Shown: piece by piece, positions 7,177 to 13,811 of the stretch
Numbering within the stretch: the first letter of the stretch is position 1
How the letters are laid out: each line of letters starts with the position of its first letter
From: JARICQ01 sp964428475
GTDB taxonomy: Bacteria > Bacillota > Clostridia > Tissierellales > Tissierellaceae
Assembly (NCBI GenBank): GCA_964428475.1
Contig: CAYRYO010000045.1
Coordinates: 1 to 13,811, forward strand
Length of the DNA: 13,811 nucleotides
Reading direction: 5' to 3'
Notes under the pieces: model-generated
Seen by the model: the letters and a program-made list of their open reading frames with translations, nothing else
Databases searched by the model: none
Told to the model about the DNA's origin: nothing
Program-made: the position numbers and the translations under genes

Positions 7177-9024
7177 ATGAAGAAAAGATTATCGGTTCTA
7201 TTCATGGTTATAATCTTGTTTGTGATTGCACCAAGCATAAGCTATGGTGCACAAGGAGCGACCTATAGGGCTTTGCTTATAGCAAATAGTGATTATGGTG
7301 GAAATGGAGACTTGATAGGTCCAAGGACAGACCTAATCAAAATGAAAAACACACTTAGGAACAATTATTTTACAGAGGCAAATAAGGGTTTTAGCAGTAT
7401 ATTGGAGAGGCCAAACTTGGGGAATACAGAGATAATAGCTAGTATTGAGGAAGCTTTCGGATCTGCAAAGGAAGGGGATGTTTCCTACTTTTTCTATGCA
7501 GGACATGGTTATTATGATCCTCAAGTTAATATGTCCTATTTATGCGGTGTAGATTCATATGACTATGTGAGTGTGGATGATTTAGAACTAGCACTTAGAG
7601 AGATAAAGGGCGAGATAGTGATTATCATTGATAGTTGCCATAGTGGTGGATTTATATCTACCAATTCTCTTTCTGGATATATCTCTGCAAGTGAGGAAAG
7701 GATGTTCAATCAATCCTTAATAGATGCTTTTTCATCACTTAAACCAAGAGCAGGCTTAGCAGGCGGTAAATACAAGATCATCACAGCTGCTTCCAAATTG
7801 GAGTACTCCAATGAATATCCCTATATAGATGGCTGGGGTAAAGGTGGACAGTTTACCAGGGCCTTTACCATGGGAAGCGGGTATAATGGGGACTTTTTGG
7901 CTGATTTCAACGGTGATGGAGATGTAAGCTTGGATGAAATTTACACATACGCCAAGGCCAATGTTTCAAGTAGCACAGTTCAGGTATATCCACTTAGGGA
8001 TGACTTTATAATTGCATCAAAAAAGAAGGGTCAAGAGCCAAGCCAAATAACATGGCAGAATGCTCCCTACTATGATGTGGAAGTAGATAGGAAACCTTGG
8101 AATGTTAGGTTTAATATGAGCTTGCAAGATAAAGATTTACAAGAAAAGGTCTATATATTGGATTATGATGAACATGATATTTACGCTAAGGTCACTATAA
8201 ATCCAGATGGCGAAAGCCTAAGCGTTGCACCTAGAGACCATTATAAATACAATTCCAGATATACCTTGATTATAGACAATGACATATATTCACAAAGTGG
8301 CAAGACGCTTAAAAACAGGATACTAGTGCCATTTTTCACAGAAAGGAAAAAGATAGTGGTAGAAGAAGAAGTAAGAGAGGTAAATGATGCTATATCTGCA
8401 ATTGAAAGTTTGCCAGCTGAAGATAGGATTAGCGTAGACCATATGGATATGATAGCAGACGCTAGGATGCTGGTCAGTGTTGCACTGGATGTAGAAGGTG
8501 TGGGCCTAGGCCATATTTCCAATCTTGAGGTCTTGGAAAGGGCAGAACAACTTGTACATGATATCTTGGTAGACGATGTAGACTATAGGGTGGGTCACCT
8601 ATATACAGATGAAACAAAAACACAATTAAAAGTTCCAGATGACATGAGCATTAAAGATCAAATACAATATTGCAGGGATGTCCTGGTGTTTTTCACAGAT
8701 GAATTATACAAGCAAGAGGTCTCAAATCAATTAGATAAGGCCTATAGTATCTTGCCGGCAGATTTAGAAATTGAGGATGTAGAATTTTTAGATGATAAGA
8801 CCATAAGGGTCTATTTCAATAGGCAGATAAGCAAGCTTGATCCAAGAAAAATGTTGATATTTAATACTGACAACTACAGGGAGCAGTATATAGAAGACCA
8901 CAGAATACCAGATGATATGAAGGCAGTGGAAATTAGATGCCTAACACCATTTGAGTCTTCGGTTGAGTATGAGATTAAAATAATGGCAGACTTTGAAAAA
9001 ACACAATACATCTTAAAACCATAA
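7177..9024 (+). CDS. Secreted caspase-fold (peptidase C14-like) protein with EF-hand loop and Ig-like C-terminal domains
   Basis: A 615-residue exported protein. A signal peptide (about 1-25, hydrophobic core VLFMVIILFVIAPSI, probable cleavage after SYG) precedes a caspase/metacaspase domain (about 29-290). The catalytic pair is visible: H110 in FYAGHG and C154 in IIDSCHSGGF. Inside this domain, residues 243-254 (DFNGDGDVSLDE) form a canonical EF-hand loop, so calcium may control activity. Residues near 310-395 resemble an SbsA-type Ig-like domain (NVRFNMSLQD to LVPFFTE), followed by helical segments and a second possible Ig-like strand region at the end. The ATG at 7177 was chosen because GGGGTG lies 5-6 nt before it; the open TTG at 7156 has no such site. 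Terminators isolate it on both sides. It has both catalytic residues, so protease activity is plausible; its target is unknown. Confidence 0.85.
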   Translation: MKKRLSVLFMVIILFVIAPSISYGAQGATYRALLIANSDYGGNGDLIGPRTDLIKMKNTLRNNYFTEANKGFSSILERPNLGNTEIIASIEEAFGSAKEGDVSYFFYAGHGYYDPQVNMSYLCGVDSYDYVSVDDLELALREIKGEIVIIIDSCHSGGFISTNSLSGYISASEERMFNQSLIDAFSSLKPRAGLAGGKYKIITAASKLEYSNEYPYIDGWGKGGQFTRAFTMGSGYNGDFLADFNGDGDVSLDEIYTYAKANVSSSTVQVYPLRDDFIIASKKKGQEPSQITWQNAPYYDVEVDRKPWNVRFNMSLQDKDLQEKVYILDYDEHDIYAKVTINPDGESLSVAPRDHYKYNSRYTLIIDNDIYSQSGKTLKNRILVPFFTERKKIVVEEEVREVNDAISAIESLPAEDRISVDHMDMIADARMLVSVALDVEGVGLGHISNLEVLERAEQLVHDILVDDVDYRVGHLYTDETKTQLKVPDDMSIKDQIQYCRDVLVFFTDELYKQEVSNQLDKAYSILPADLEIEDVEFLDDKTIRVYFNRQISKLDPRKMLIFNTDNYREQYIEDHRIPDDMKAVEIRCLTPFESSVEYEIKIMADFEKTQYILKP

Positions 9025-9067
9025 AAAATGCAGCCTTAAAATCATTATAATTTAAGGCTGCATTTTT
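9024..9067 (+). terminator. Strong terminator after the caspase-like gene
   Basis: A 17-bp perfect stem (GC core ATGCAGCCTTAAA against TTTAAGGCTGCAT, with A-runs before and T-runs after) and a 10-nt loop, directly after the stop codon. Because the A-run becomes a U-run in the other direction, it could also stop minus-strand transcription. Confidence 0.93.
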
Positions 9068-9358
9068 ATTTAAAAGACAGAGATATATATAATGAAAGAT
9101 TGGATTTGTGAATTTTATGTCGAATAATGTCTTTTGATATTAGAGACATTGTATAAATAACACAATGTAAGATATATACAAGCCCCATGATTGACTAATG
9201 GCTAAAACACTGATTATTAAAAATTTCTTTCAGTACTTTAACACAATAAAGGGAGATAATTATAATTTTTTATTTTAAATCGACTGGCCTGTATGGACAA
9301 TTATTAGAATAATTTAAAAAGTTTTTAGAGTAGTTTCTAAAGAATAAATTTAAAAAAT
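9068..9358. other. AT-rich intergenic stretch with no supported gene
   Basis: No open frame of useful length with a ribosome binding site is seen on either strand. The only structure noted is an inverted repeat, ACATTGT at 9146-9152 and ACAATGT at 9162-9168, with a 9-nt loop and no T-tract, of unknown meaning. It may be decayed former upstream sequence of the broken xdh locus, but nothing recognisable remains. Confidence 0.5.
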
Positions 9359-9381
9359 ATAGTAAGGTAATACCATACTAT
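9334..9381 (+). promoter_or_regulatory. Candidate GntR operator overlapping a weak promoter, upstream of the xdh remnant
   Basis: Positions 9359-9381 form a 23-bp near-perfect palindrome: ATAGTA, A, GGTA, central A, TACC, A, TACTAT; only the A/A pair at 9365/9375 does not match. The core GGTANTACC resembles the GT/AC-type half sites bound by HutC/FadR-like GntR regulators and recurs before the purine permease gene. A weak promoter (TTTCTA at 9334, 18 bp, TATAGT at 9358-9363) would be covered by it, consistent with repression. The match to the neighbouring regulator is inference. Confidence 0.6.
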
Positions 9382-9447
9382 GATAGACTGTTCTTCTAGA
9401 TTAGAAAATTATTAAAATAATCTATGTGATTTGATGGGAGGGATAAG

Positions 9448-9727
9448 ATGACAAAATTTACAGGTATTTCCATAAGGCGAATTGATGTATTGGACAAAGT
9501 AACTGGCAAGGCCCTATATCCAGGAGACTTAAATTTAGAAAGCACATTGAATATCAAGCTTATCAATGAAAAGATACATAAAGATGGAAATCTCCTACAA
9601 TATATGCCCTTTGAAAAGGGAAATATTGAAATGGGCTTCAAGGACAATAGGCTAATAATTAGAAGATGATTTTGAACTTCCAGTTGTTGACCATATGTAC
9701 TTAGAAACAGAGTCAGGAGTATCCTAA
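9448..9727 (+). pseudogene. Remnant of a xanthine dehydrogenase molybdenum-binding subunit
   Basis: The frame from 9448 begins as a molybdenum-hydroxylase large subunit does (TGISIRRIDVLDKVTGKALY, then PGDLN). After that it jumps to a segment normally about 100 residues further on (KDGNLLQYMPFEKGNIEMGF), so an internal in-frame deletion is inferred. The frame ends at TGA 9667, but removing the single base A9661 restores the family sequence: IIEDDFELPVVDHMYL, then ETESGVS, until a stop at 9725. This is the segment that reads VDHAYLEPEAGV in many relatives. The remaining several hundred residues, with the molybdopterin-binding domains, are absent. A good ribosome binding site (GGGAGG) and the operator upstream survive. 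Intact, the enzyme would have oxidised hypoxanthine or xanthine, fitting the purine genes that follow. Confidence 0.85.
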
Positions 9728-9739
9728 TTCTTCTCAAAG

Positions 9740-9748
9740 TGATATAAT
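9740..9748 (+). promoter_or_regulatory. Extended -10 promoter of the GntR regulator gene
   Basis: TGATATAAT is an extended -10 element about 30 bp before the start codon of the regulator, lying just beyond the last recognisable xdh codons. No clear -35 is visible. Confidence 0.5.
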
Positions 9749-9779
9749 ATATACAAAAGAGCTTGAGAGGTGTATAGAT

Positions 9780-10532
9780 ATGGATTTCATTCCATTTAGG
9801 AAAAAGAGTTTAAGTGATGAGGTAAAATCTTATCTTTATAAGTATATAAAAGAAATGGATTTAGAAGAAAATACAAAGTTGCCACCAGAAGAAGCAATAG
9901 CACAAAATCTTGGCGTAAGTAGGGTTACAGTAAGGAGATCTCTTACAGATTTAGAAAGAGAAGGTTTGATTTTTAGGGTACATGGAAGAGGAACCTTTGT
10001 AAATCAAGAGGCACTTCAATTAAAAGCAAATATTGGGGTAAGTAAGGAATTTGAACAAATGATAATCGAAAGTGGATATAAGGCTAGAGTAGAGCTAGTC
10101 AACTATGAAATTGTACAAGCAAGTTATAAAGATGCAGAAAAACTAAATATTGATCCAGAAGACTTAGTAGTAATAGTAGAAAAGATTTTTTATGCTGATG
10201 AAAACCCCGCAATACTATGTATAGACACCTTTCCATTAGATATAGTCCAGGGTGAAATTACAAAAGAAGAGGCTAAATTATCAATATTTGAGCTTATGAG
10301 AACAAAGGCATCAAAGATTTTAACATGGGACAAGATAGAAGTGTTTGTATCTACTAAAACTCAAATATTAAATTGTCATAGCTTTATAGAGTATATGAAA
10401 AATGATTCTTTTCTCATCTTTGAATCAATAAATTACGATCAAAATAACTGTCCTTCGCTACTAGTTACAACATTTTATGATACTAATTACATTAGATTCA
10501 ATATGATTAGACAAACAAATGTAAAGTATTAA
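9780..10532 (+). CDS. GntR-family transcriptional regulator, HutC/UTRA subfamily
   Basis: A 250-residue one-component regulator. The N-terminal winged helix (about 10-76) holds the GntR signature: LPPEEAIAQNLGVSRVTVRR (34-53), followed by LTDLEREGLIFRVHGRGTFV (55-74). The rest (about 90-245) matches a UTRA ligand-binding domain, with the usual LNIDPEDLVVIVEKIFYAD and a later SIFELM and FESINYD. The ATG follows GAGAGG by 9 nt. It lies between a dead xanthine dehydrogenase gene and a purine permease, and a palindrome of the type such proteins bind lies upstream of both. A role as repressor of purine use, relieved by a purine or related metabolite, is therefore likely; the effector is not known. 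Confidence 0.88.
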   Translation: MDFIPFRKKSLSDEVKSYLYKYIKEMDLEENTKLPPEEAIAQNLGVSRVTVRRSLTDLEREGLIFRVHGRGTFVNQEALQLKANIGVSKEFEQMIIESGYKARVELVNYEIVQASYKDAEKLNIDPEDLVVIVEKIFYADENPAILCIDTFPLDIVQGEITKEEAKLSIFELMRTKASKILTWDKIEVFVSTKTQILNCHSFIEYMKNDSFLIFESINYDQNNCPSLLVTTFYDTNYIRFNMIRQTNVKY

Positions 10533-10545
10533 TATTTATCATAAT

Positions 10546-10575
10546 ACGTGTATATTGTGCTACTCGTCTTTTTTT
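10546..10575 (+). terminator. Weak terminator after the GntR gene
   Basis: A 7-bp stem with one T/T mismatch (ACGTGTA and TACTCGT, 8-nt loop) leads to CTTTTTTTT. Stem strength is low, so some read-through into the permease gene is possible. Confidence 0.4.
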
Positions 10576-10587
10576 ATAAAAAACAAA

Positions 10588-10596
10588 GGTAGTACC
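10588..10596 (+). promoter_or_regulatory. Second GGTANTACC palindrome, candidate GntR operator of the purine operon
   Basis: GGTAGTACC repeats the core of the site before the xdh remnant, and both are followed by CATA or CATAT and, further on, by ATACTATGA. It lies 78 bp before the permease start. The longer outer arms seen at the first site are not conserved on the left here. A TATAAA at 10575-10580 could be the -10 of the regulated promoter, though no well-spaced -35 is seen. Confidence 0.5.
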
Positions 10597-10673
10597 ATAT
10601 CACGACAATACTATGAAAGTTTTAATGAATTTCTAATACAAGACAATCTAACAAAAAACAGGAGGCGACATAA

Positions 10674-12068
10674 ATGACTACAGGAACACAAAGCTCTAAT
10701 TTATTAGGAATATTAGAAAAGAGATTCAAGTTATCAGAAAACAATACAAATGTTAGGACAGAACTATTGGCAGGTCTTACAACTTTTCTAACAGCTGTAT
10801 ATATAATTGCAGTTAACCCAATTATTCTTTCTGCAGCAGGCATGGACATAAAGGCTGTATTTTGGGCGACAGCTATTTCAGCAGGATTTTCTTCGATACT
10901 TATGGGATTTATGACTAATTTCCCATTTGCCTTGGCACCCGCTATGGGGCTTAATGCTTACTTTTCTTATTATGTTGTAGGAGTACTTGGACTATCTTGG
11001 CAAAATGCACTTGCATGTGTATTTGTATCAGGTGCTATTTTTACCACATTGAGTCTTTTGAAAGTACAACAGAAGATCGTAGACTCCATACCCCATAGTG
11101 TAAAGAACTCAGTTGGTGCAGGTATTGGATTTTTTATAGCATTTATTGGCCTTAGTGGGGCAGGAGTTATTGTTGCCAGTGATGATACTTTAATCCAAAT
11201 GGGAAGTCTTGCAAATCCAGGAGTTATATTGACATTGCTTGGAATTGCCATAACAGCTGTATTGGTAATGAAGAGGGTTAAAGGTGGAATGTTAATAGGT
11301 ATCTTAACCATAACTATAATGGGATTATTCTTTACAAATCCAGACACTGGAAGTACCTTTACCCAATGGCCAACAGGAGGACTTATAGCATTTGACAATC
11401 CTATAACTGCATTAGCACCAACATTTGGCAAATTATCTTTTAAGGGAATGTTTGATGGACCTGCTATTGCAATACTAAGTGTTTTATTTGCCATATTTAG
11501 TTTCTTGTTTGTGGATTTATTTGACAGTATAGGTGTCTTACTTGGGGTTTCTACAAAGGCAGGATTTATAGACGAAAATGGGCAATTGCCAAATGCAGGT
11601 AGGGCATTGTTTACATCAGCATTTGGTGCAATGGTAGGATCAATACTTGGTACAAATACTGTTACTGTATTTGGTGCAGAGAGTACTACGGGCATTGCTG
11701 AAGGTGGAAGAACTGGACTTACAGCGGTTACTGTTGGAATATTGTTTTTCTTATCACTGATACTATCACCATTGTTCTTGATGATACCACCTATAGCCAC
11801 TGCACCTGCTCTTGTAATGGTAGGGGTATTTATGATGGAACCTCTTATGAATATAGATTTATCAGATATATCAGAAGCATTTCCAGCCTTCTTATGCGTA
11901 GCTATAATGCCATTTACTTATAGTATAGACCGTGGGATTTTGTTTGGAATACTTGGATATACACTATCAAAGCTTGCAGTGAATAAAAAGGAAGAAATAA
12001 CTAATACGGTTTGGGTATTAACTGTAGTTTTAACTGCCTACCTAGTATTGGAAGGCTTATTAAAATAG
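10674..12068 (+). CDS. NCS2 family purine permease, AzgA/PbuG-type
   Basis: A 464-residue multi-helix membrane protein that imports purine bases by proton symport. The AzgA-branch motifs are all present: RTELLAGLTTFLTAVYII near the start, FALAPAMGLNAYF, GAGIGFFIAFIGL, DLFDSIGVLLGV, and GTNTVTVFGAESTTGIAEGG, followed by a C-terminal set of helices. Relatives such as B. subtilis PbuG carry hypoxanthine and guanine, and others carry adenine; the adjacent adenine deaminase makes adenine or hypoxanthine likely here. The AGGAGG site lies 8 nt before the ATG. The adenine deaminase gene starts 20 nt after its stop with no terminator between, so the two form one operon. A long antisense open frame inside it is a shadow. 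Confidence 0.93.
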   Translation: MTTGTQSSNLLGILEKRFKLSENNTNVRTELLAGLTTFLTAVYIIAVNPIILSAAGMDIKAVFWATAISAGFSSILMGFMTNFPFALAPAMGLNAYFSYYVVGVLGLSWQNALACVFVSGAIFTTLSLLKVQQKIVDSIPHSVKNSVGAGIGFFIAFIGLSGAGVIVASDDTLIQMGSLANPGVILTLLGIAITAVLVMKRVKGGMLIGILTITIMGLFFTNPDTGSTFTQWPTGGLIAFDNPITALAPTFGKLSFKGMFDGPAIAILSVLFAIFSFLFVDLFDSIGVLLGVSTKAGFIDENGQLPNAGRALFTSAFGAMVGSILGTNTVTVFGAESTTGIAEGGRTGLTAVTVGILFFLSLILSPLFLMIPPIATAPALVMVGVFMMEPLMNIDLSDISEAFPAFLCVAIMPFTYSIDRGILFGILGYTLSKLAVNKKEEITNTVWVLTVVLTAYLVLEGLLK

Positions 12069-12088
12069 ATAATTAAGGAGAGACATAT

Positions 12089-13811
12089 ATGAGAACATTT
12101 GAAGAAATAAAGACAACTATAGAAACGGGTTTGGGTAGACATAATTGTGATCTTAAACTGTCTAATGTTAAATTAGTAAATGTTTATTCAGAAGAAATAT
12201 ATAAGACTAATATATATATAAAGGACAAGAGAATAGTCTCAATAGATCCAGATGTTGAATTAGTAGCAGATCAAGAAATAGATTGCAAGGGTCAATATGC
12301 AATTCCTGGGCTTATAGATACACACTTGCATTTTGAATCTACATTGGTATCACCGGAAGCCTTGACCTCAGTAGTAGTACCTCATGGAACAACTACACTC
12401 TGTGTTGACCCGCATGAAATAGCCAATGTTGCAGGAGAAAAGGGATTTAAAGCTATGTTAAATTCAATAGATAGACTTCCCTATCGCATGTTAATAGAAG
12501 TTTCATCTAGGGTACCGACAGCACCAGGGCTAGAGACTAGCGGTGCAGTGCTTGATGCAAAGGAAGTAAATGAAATATTAAAATGGCCTGAGAGTGTTAG
12601 CTTAGGAGAATTGGATCCATCTAAGATTTTATTTGTTCAGGATGAATATATTCATAAAATAGCAGCAACCCTTGAAAAGAGAAAGATAATAAACGGTCAT
12701 GCAATCGGAAGATTAGGACAAGAGCTTAATGTTTATGCAAGTTCGGGAATTTCCGATGATCATGAATGTGTAAACTATGAAGAGTTGATAGCGAGACTTC
12801 GAGTTGGTATGAAAGTTTTAATAAGAGAAGGAAGTTCTGAAAGAAATGTAGATGATTTAATAAAGGCAGTTGTAGAAAACAATATACCCTATGATAATCT
12901 AATGTACTGTACTGATGATAAACATGCACATGAGATACAAGAAGAAGGACATATAAATTACAATGTAAATAGGTCTATAGAACTTGGAGTTCCTCCTATT
13001 AAAGCAATTCAAATGGCTACAATTAATGCTGCAAAACACTTTAGAATAGAAGATGAAATTGGAAGCATTAGTCCTGGAAGAATTGCAGATATATTGCTAG
13101 TAGAAGACATTAATTTAATTAAGCCTACAAAGGTCTTATTTGAAGGGAAAATAGTTGCAGAAGACGGAAAGCTAGTGGTAGAATGTCCTATAGGTGAATA
13201 CCCACAGTGGCTAAAAGAGACAATAAAGTTTAAAAACCCAATAAGACCAGATTCATTTAAAATAAAGGCTAAAACTAAAAATTCATTTGCAAAGGTAAAT
13301 TTAATTGATTTAATTGAAGATCAGATTATAAATAACTGGGAGACCAGGGAATTAAAAGTAGAAGATGGAAATATTCTAGTGGATATAGAAAGAGATATAT
13401 TAAAATTAGCTGTAGTCGAAAGATATGGGAAAAATGGAAATGTAGGAGTTGGTTTTGTAAAAGGCTTCAACTTTACAAAAGGAGCCATAGGAATATCAAT
13501 GGCTCATGATCATCACAATATAGTTTTAATAGGAACAAATGACCAGGATTTATCTGTAGCTGCCAATGCAATCCATGATCTACAAGGTGGGCTTGTAGTG
13601 GTAGACAATCAAGAAGTAATAGCTCAGATGCATCTTCCAATAGGGGGACTTATGAGTGAAAAGTCAGCAGATCAAGTAATAGTAGAATTTGAGAAAATGA
13701 ATAACGCAGTTAAATCTTTAGGTTGCAAGATGGCTGCTCCATTTATGACACTTAGCTTTATATCTTTACCTACTGTACCCCAACTAGGCCTTACAGATAT
13801 GGGCTTGGTAG
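12089..13811 (+). CDS. ade: Adenine deaminase, 3' end cut by the window edge
   Basis: This metal-dependent amidohydrolase converts adenine to hypoxanthine and ammonia in the cytoplasm. The frame stays open from the ATG at 12089 (AAGGAG 8 nt upstream) to the window end, 574 codons, so probably only a few to some tens of residues are missing. Visible features in order are the metal site GLIDTHLHFEST (H79, H81), VPHGTTTLCVDPHE, INGHAIGRLG, SSGISDDHECVNYEE, CTDDKHAHEI (an Asp-rich metal and substrate loop), and MATINAAKHFRI then GSISPGRIADILLVED, typical of amidohydrolases. The C-terminal Ade-specific domain follows: KGAIGISMAHDHHNIVLIG, LPIGGLMSE, and CKMAAPFMTLSFISLPTVP. It sits downstream of the purine permease in one operon. 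Confidence 0.95.
   Translation, partial: MRTFEEIKTTIETGLGRHNCDLKLSNVKLVNVYSEEIYKTNIYIKDKRIVSIDPDVELVADQEIDCKGQYAIPGLIDTHLHFESTLVSPEALTSVVVPHGTTTLCVDPHEIANVAGEKGFKAMLNSIDRLPYRMLIEVSSRVPTAPGLETSGAVLDAKEVNEILKWPESVSLGELDPSKILFVQDEYIHKIAATLEKRKIINGHAIGRLGQELNVYASSGISDDHECVNYEELIARLRVGMKVLIREGSSERNVDDLIKAVVENNIPYDNLMYCTDDKHAHEIQEEGHINYNVNRSIELGVPPIKAIQMATINAAKHFRIEDEIGSISPGRIADILLVEDINLIKPTKVLFEGKIVAEDGKLVVECPIGEYPQWLKETIKFKNPIRPDSFKIKAKTKNSFAKVNLIDLIEDQIINNWETRELKVEDGNILVDIERDILKLAVVERYGKNGNVGVGFVKGFNFTKGAIGISMAHDHHNIVLIGTNDQDLSVAANAIHDLQGGLVVVDNQEVIAQMHLPIGGLMSEKSADQVIVEFEKMNNAVKSLGCKMAAPFMTLSFISLPTVPQLGLTDMGLV

Noticed and set aside
7177..9024. Caspase-like protein as an abortive-infection effector
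   Set aside because: It has a signal peptide and no partner genes of a defence system, and it is a single-gene unit between terminators. Extracellular function is more likely.
9146..9168. Inverted repeat as a terminator
   Set aside because: The stem is AT-rich, no T-tract follows, and a strong terminator already lies just upstream.
10533..10673. Possible purine riboswitch before the permease
   Set aside because: Purine permease genes often have one, but none of the conserved core blocks of the purine aptamer is present. A GntR operator is a better explanation.
10970..11800. 276-residue open frame on the minus strand
   Set aside because: It lies wholly antisense to the purine permease, whose protein matches its family throughout. 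The antisense translation is Pro/Ile/Asn-rich with no domain pattern and no ribosome binding site.
12726..12929. 67-residue minus-strand open frame in the deaminase gene
   Set aside because: It is antisense to adenine deaminase; the sense strand carries the metal-binding motifs.

Overview
The window is AT-rich DNA from a low-GC Gram-positive bacterium, most likely an anaerobic Clostridia/Tissierellia-type Firmicute. Supporting signs are strong AGGAGG-type ribosome binding sites, intrinsic terminators with U-tracts, a lipoprotein-type (monoderm) solute-binding protein, TTG/GTG starts, and a purine-degradation locus of the clostridial kind. The genus assignment is inference. No rRNA, tRNA, CRISPR array or intact insertion sequence was seen.

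Left part (1-2800): a decayed SF2 helicase fragment with no start and no C-terminal motifs lies next to a minus-strand RelBE-type toxin-antitoxin pair. That pair has a near-consensus promoter, a 21-bp palindromic operator and its own terminator. A single-domain cupin gene with its own terminator follows, then a TIM-barrel sugar-phosphate isomerase/AP-endonuclease-2 family protein.

Centre (2830-7110): a cobalamin riboswitch with its promoter, a recognisable L5/L13 kissing-loop pair and two tandem terminator hairpins precedes a tightly packed four-gene operon. The order is FecCD/BtuC-type permease, ABC ATPase, a divergent CbiF/CobM-like tetrapyrrole methyltransferase, and a lipoprotein solute-binding protein. 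Two of the three junctions are 4-nt ATGA overlaps. The operon looks like B12-controlled uptake of a corrinoid or related tetrapyrrole with an unusual methyltransferase built in. It ends in a strong terminator.

Next (7130-9070): a stand-alone secreted caspase-fold (C14) protein with an EF-hand-like calcium loop and Ig-like C-terminal domains, isolated by terminators on both sides.

Right part (9070-13811): a purine locus. It holds the frameshifted and internally deleted remnant of a xanthine dehydrogenase molybdenum-binding subunit, a GntR/UTRA regulator, an AzgA-type NCS2 purine permease and an adenine deaminase that runs off the right edge. A GGTANTACC palindrome lies upstream of both the dead xdh fragment and the permease, so the regulator probably once controlled both. 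Adenine deaminase makes hypoxanthine; the xanthine dehydrogenase that would have oxidised it further is lost, at least here.
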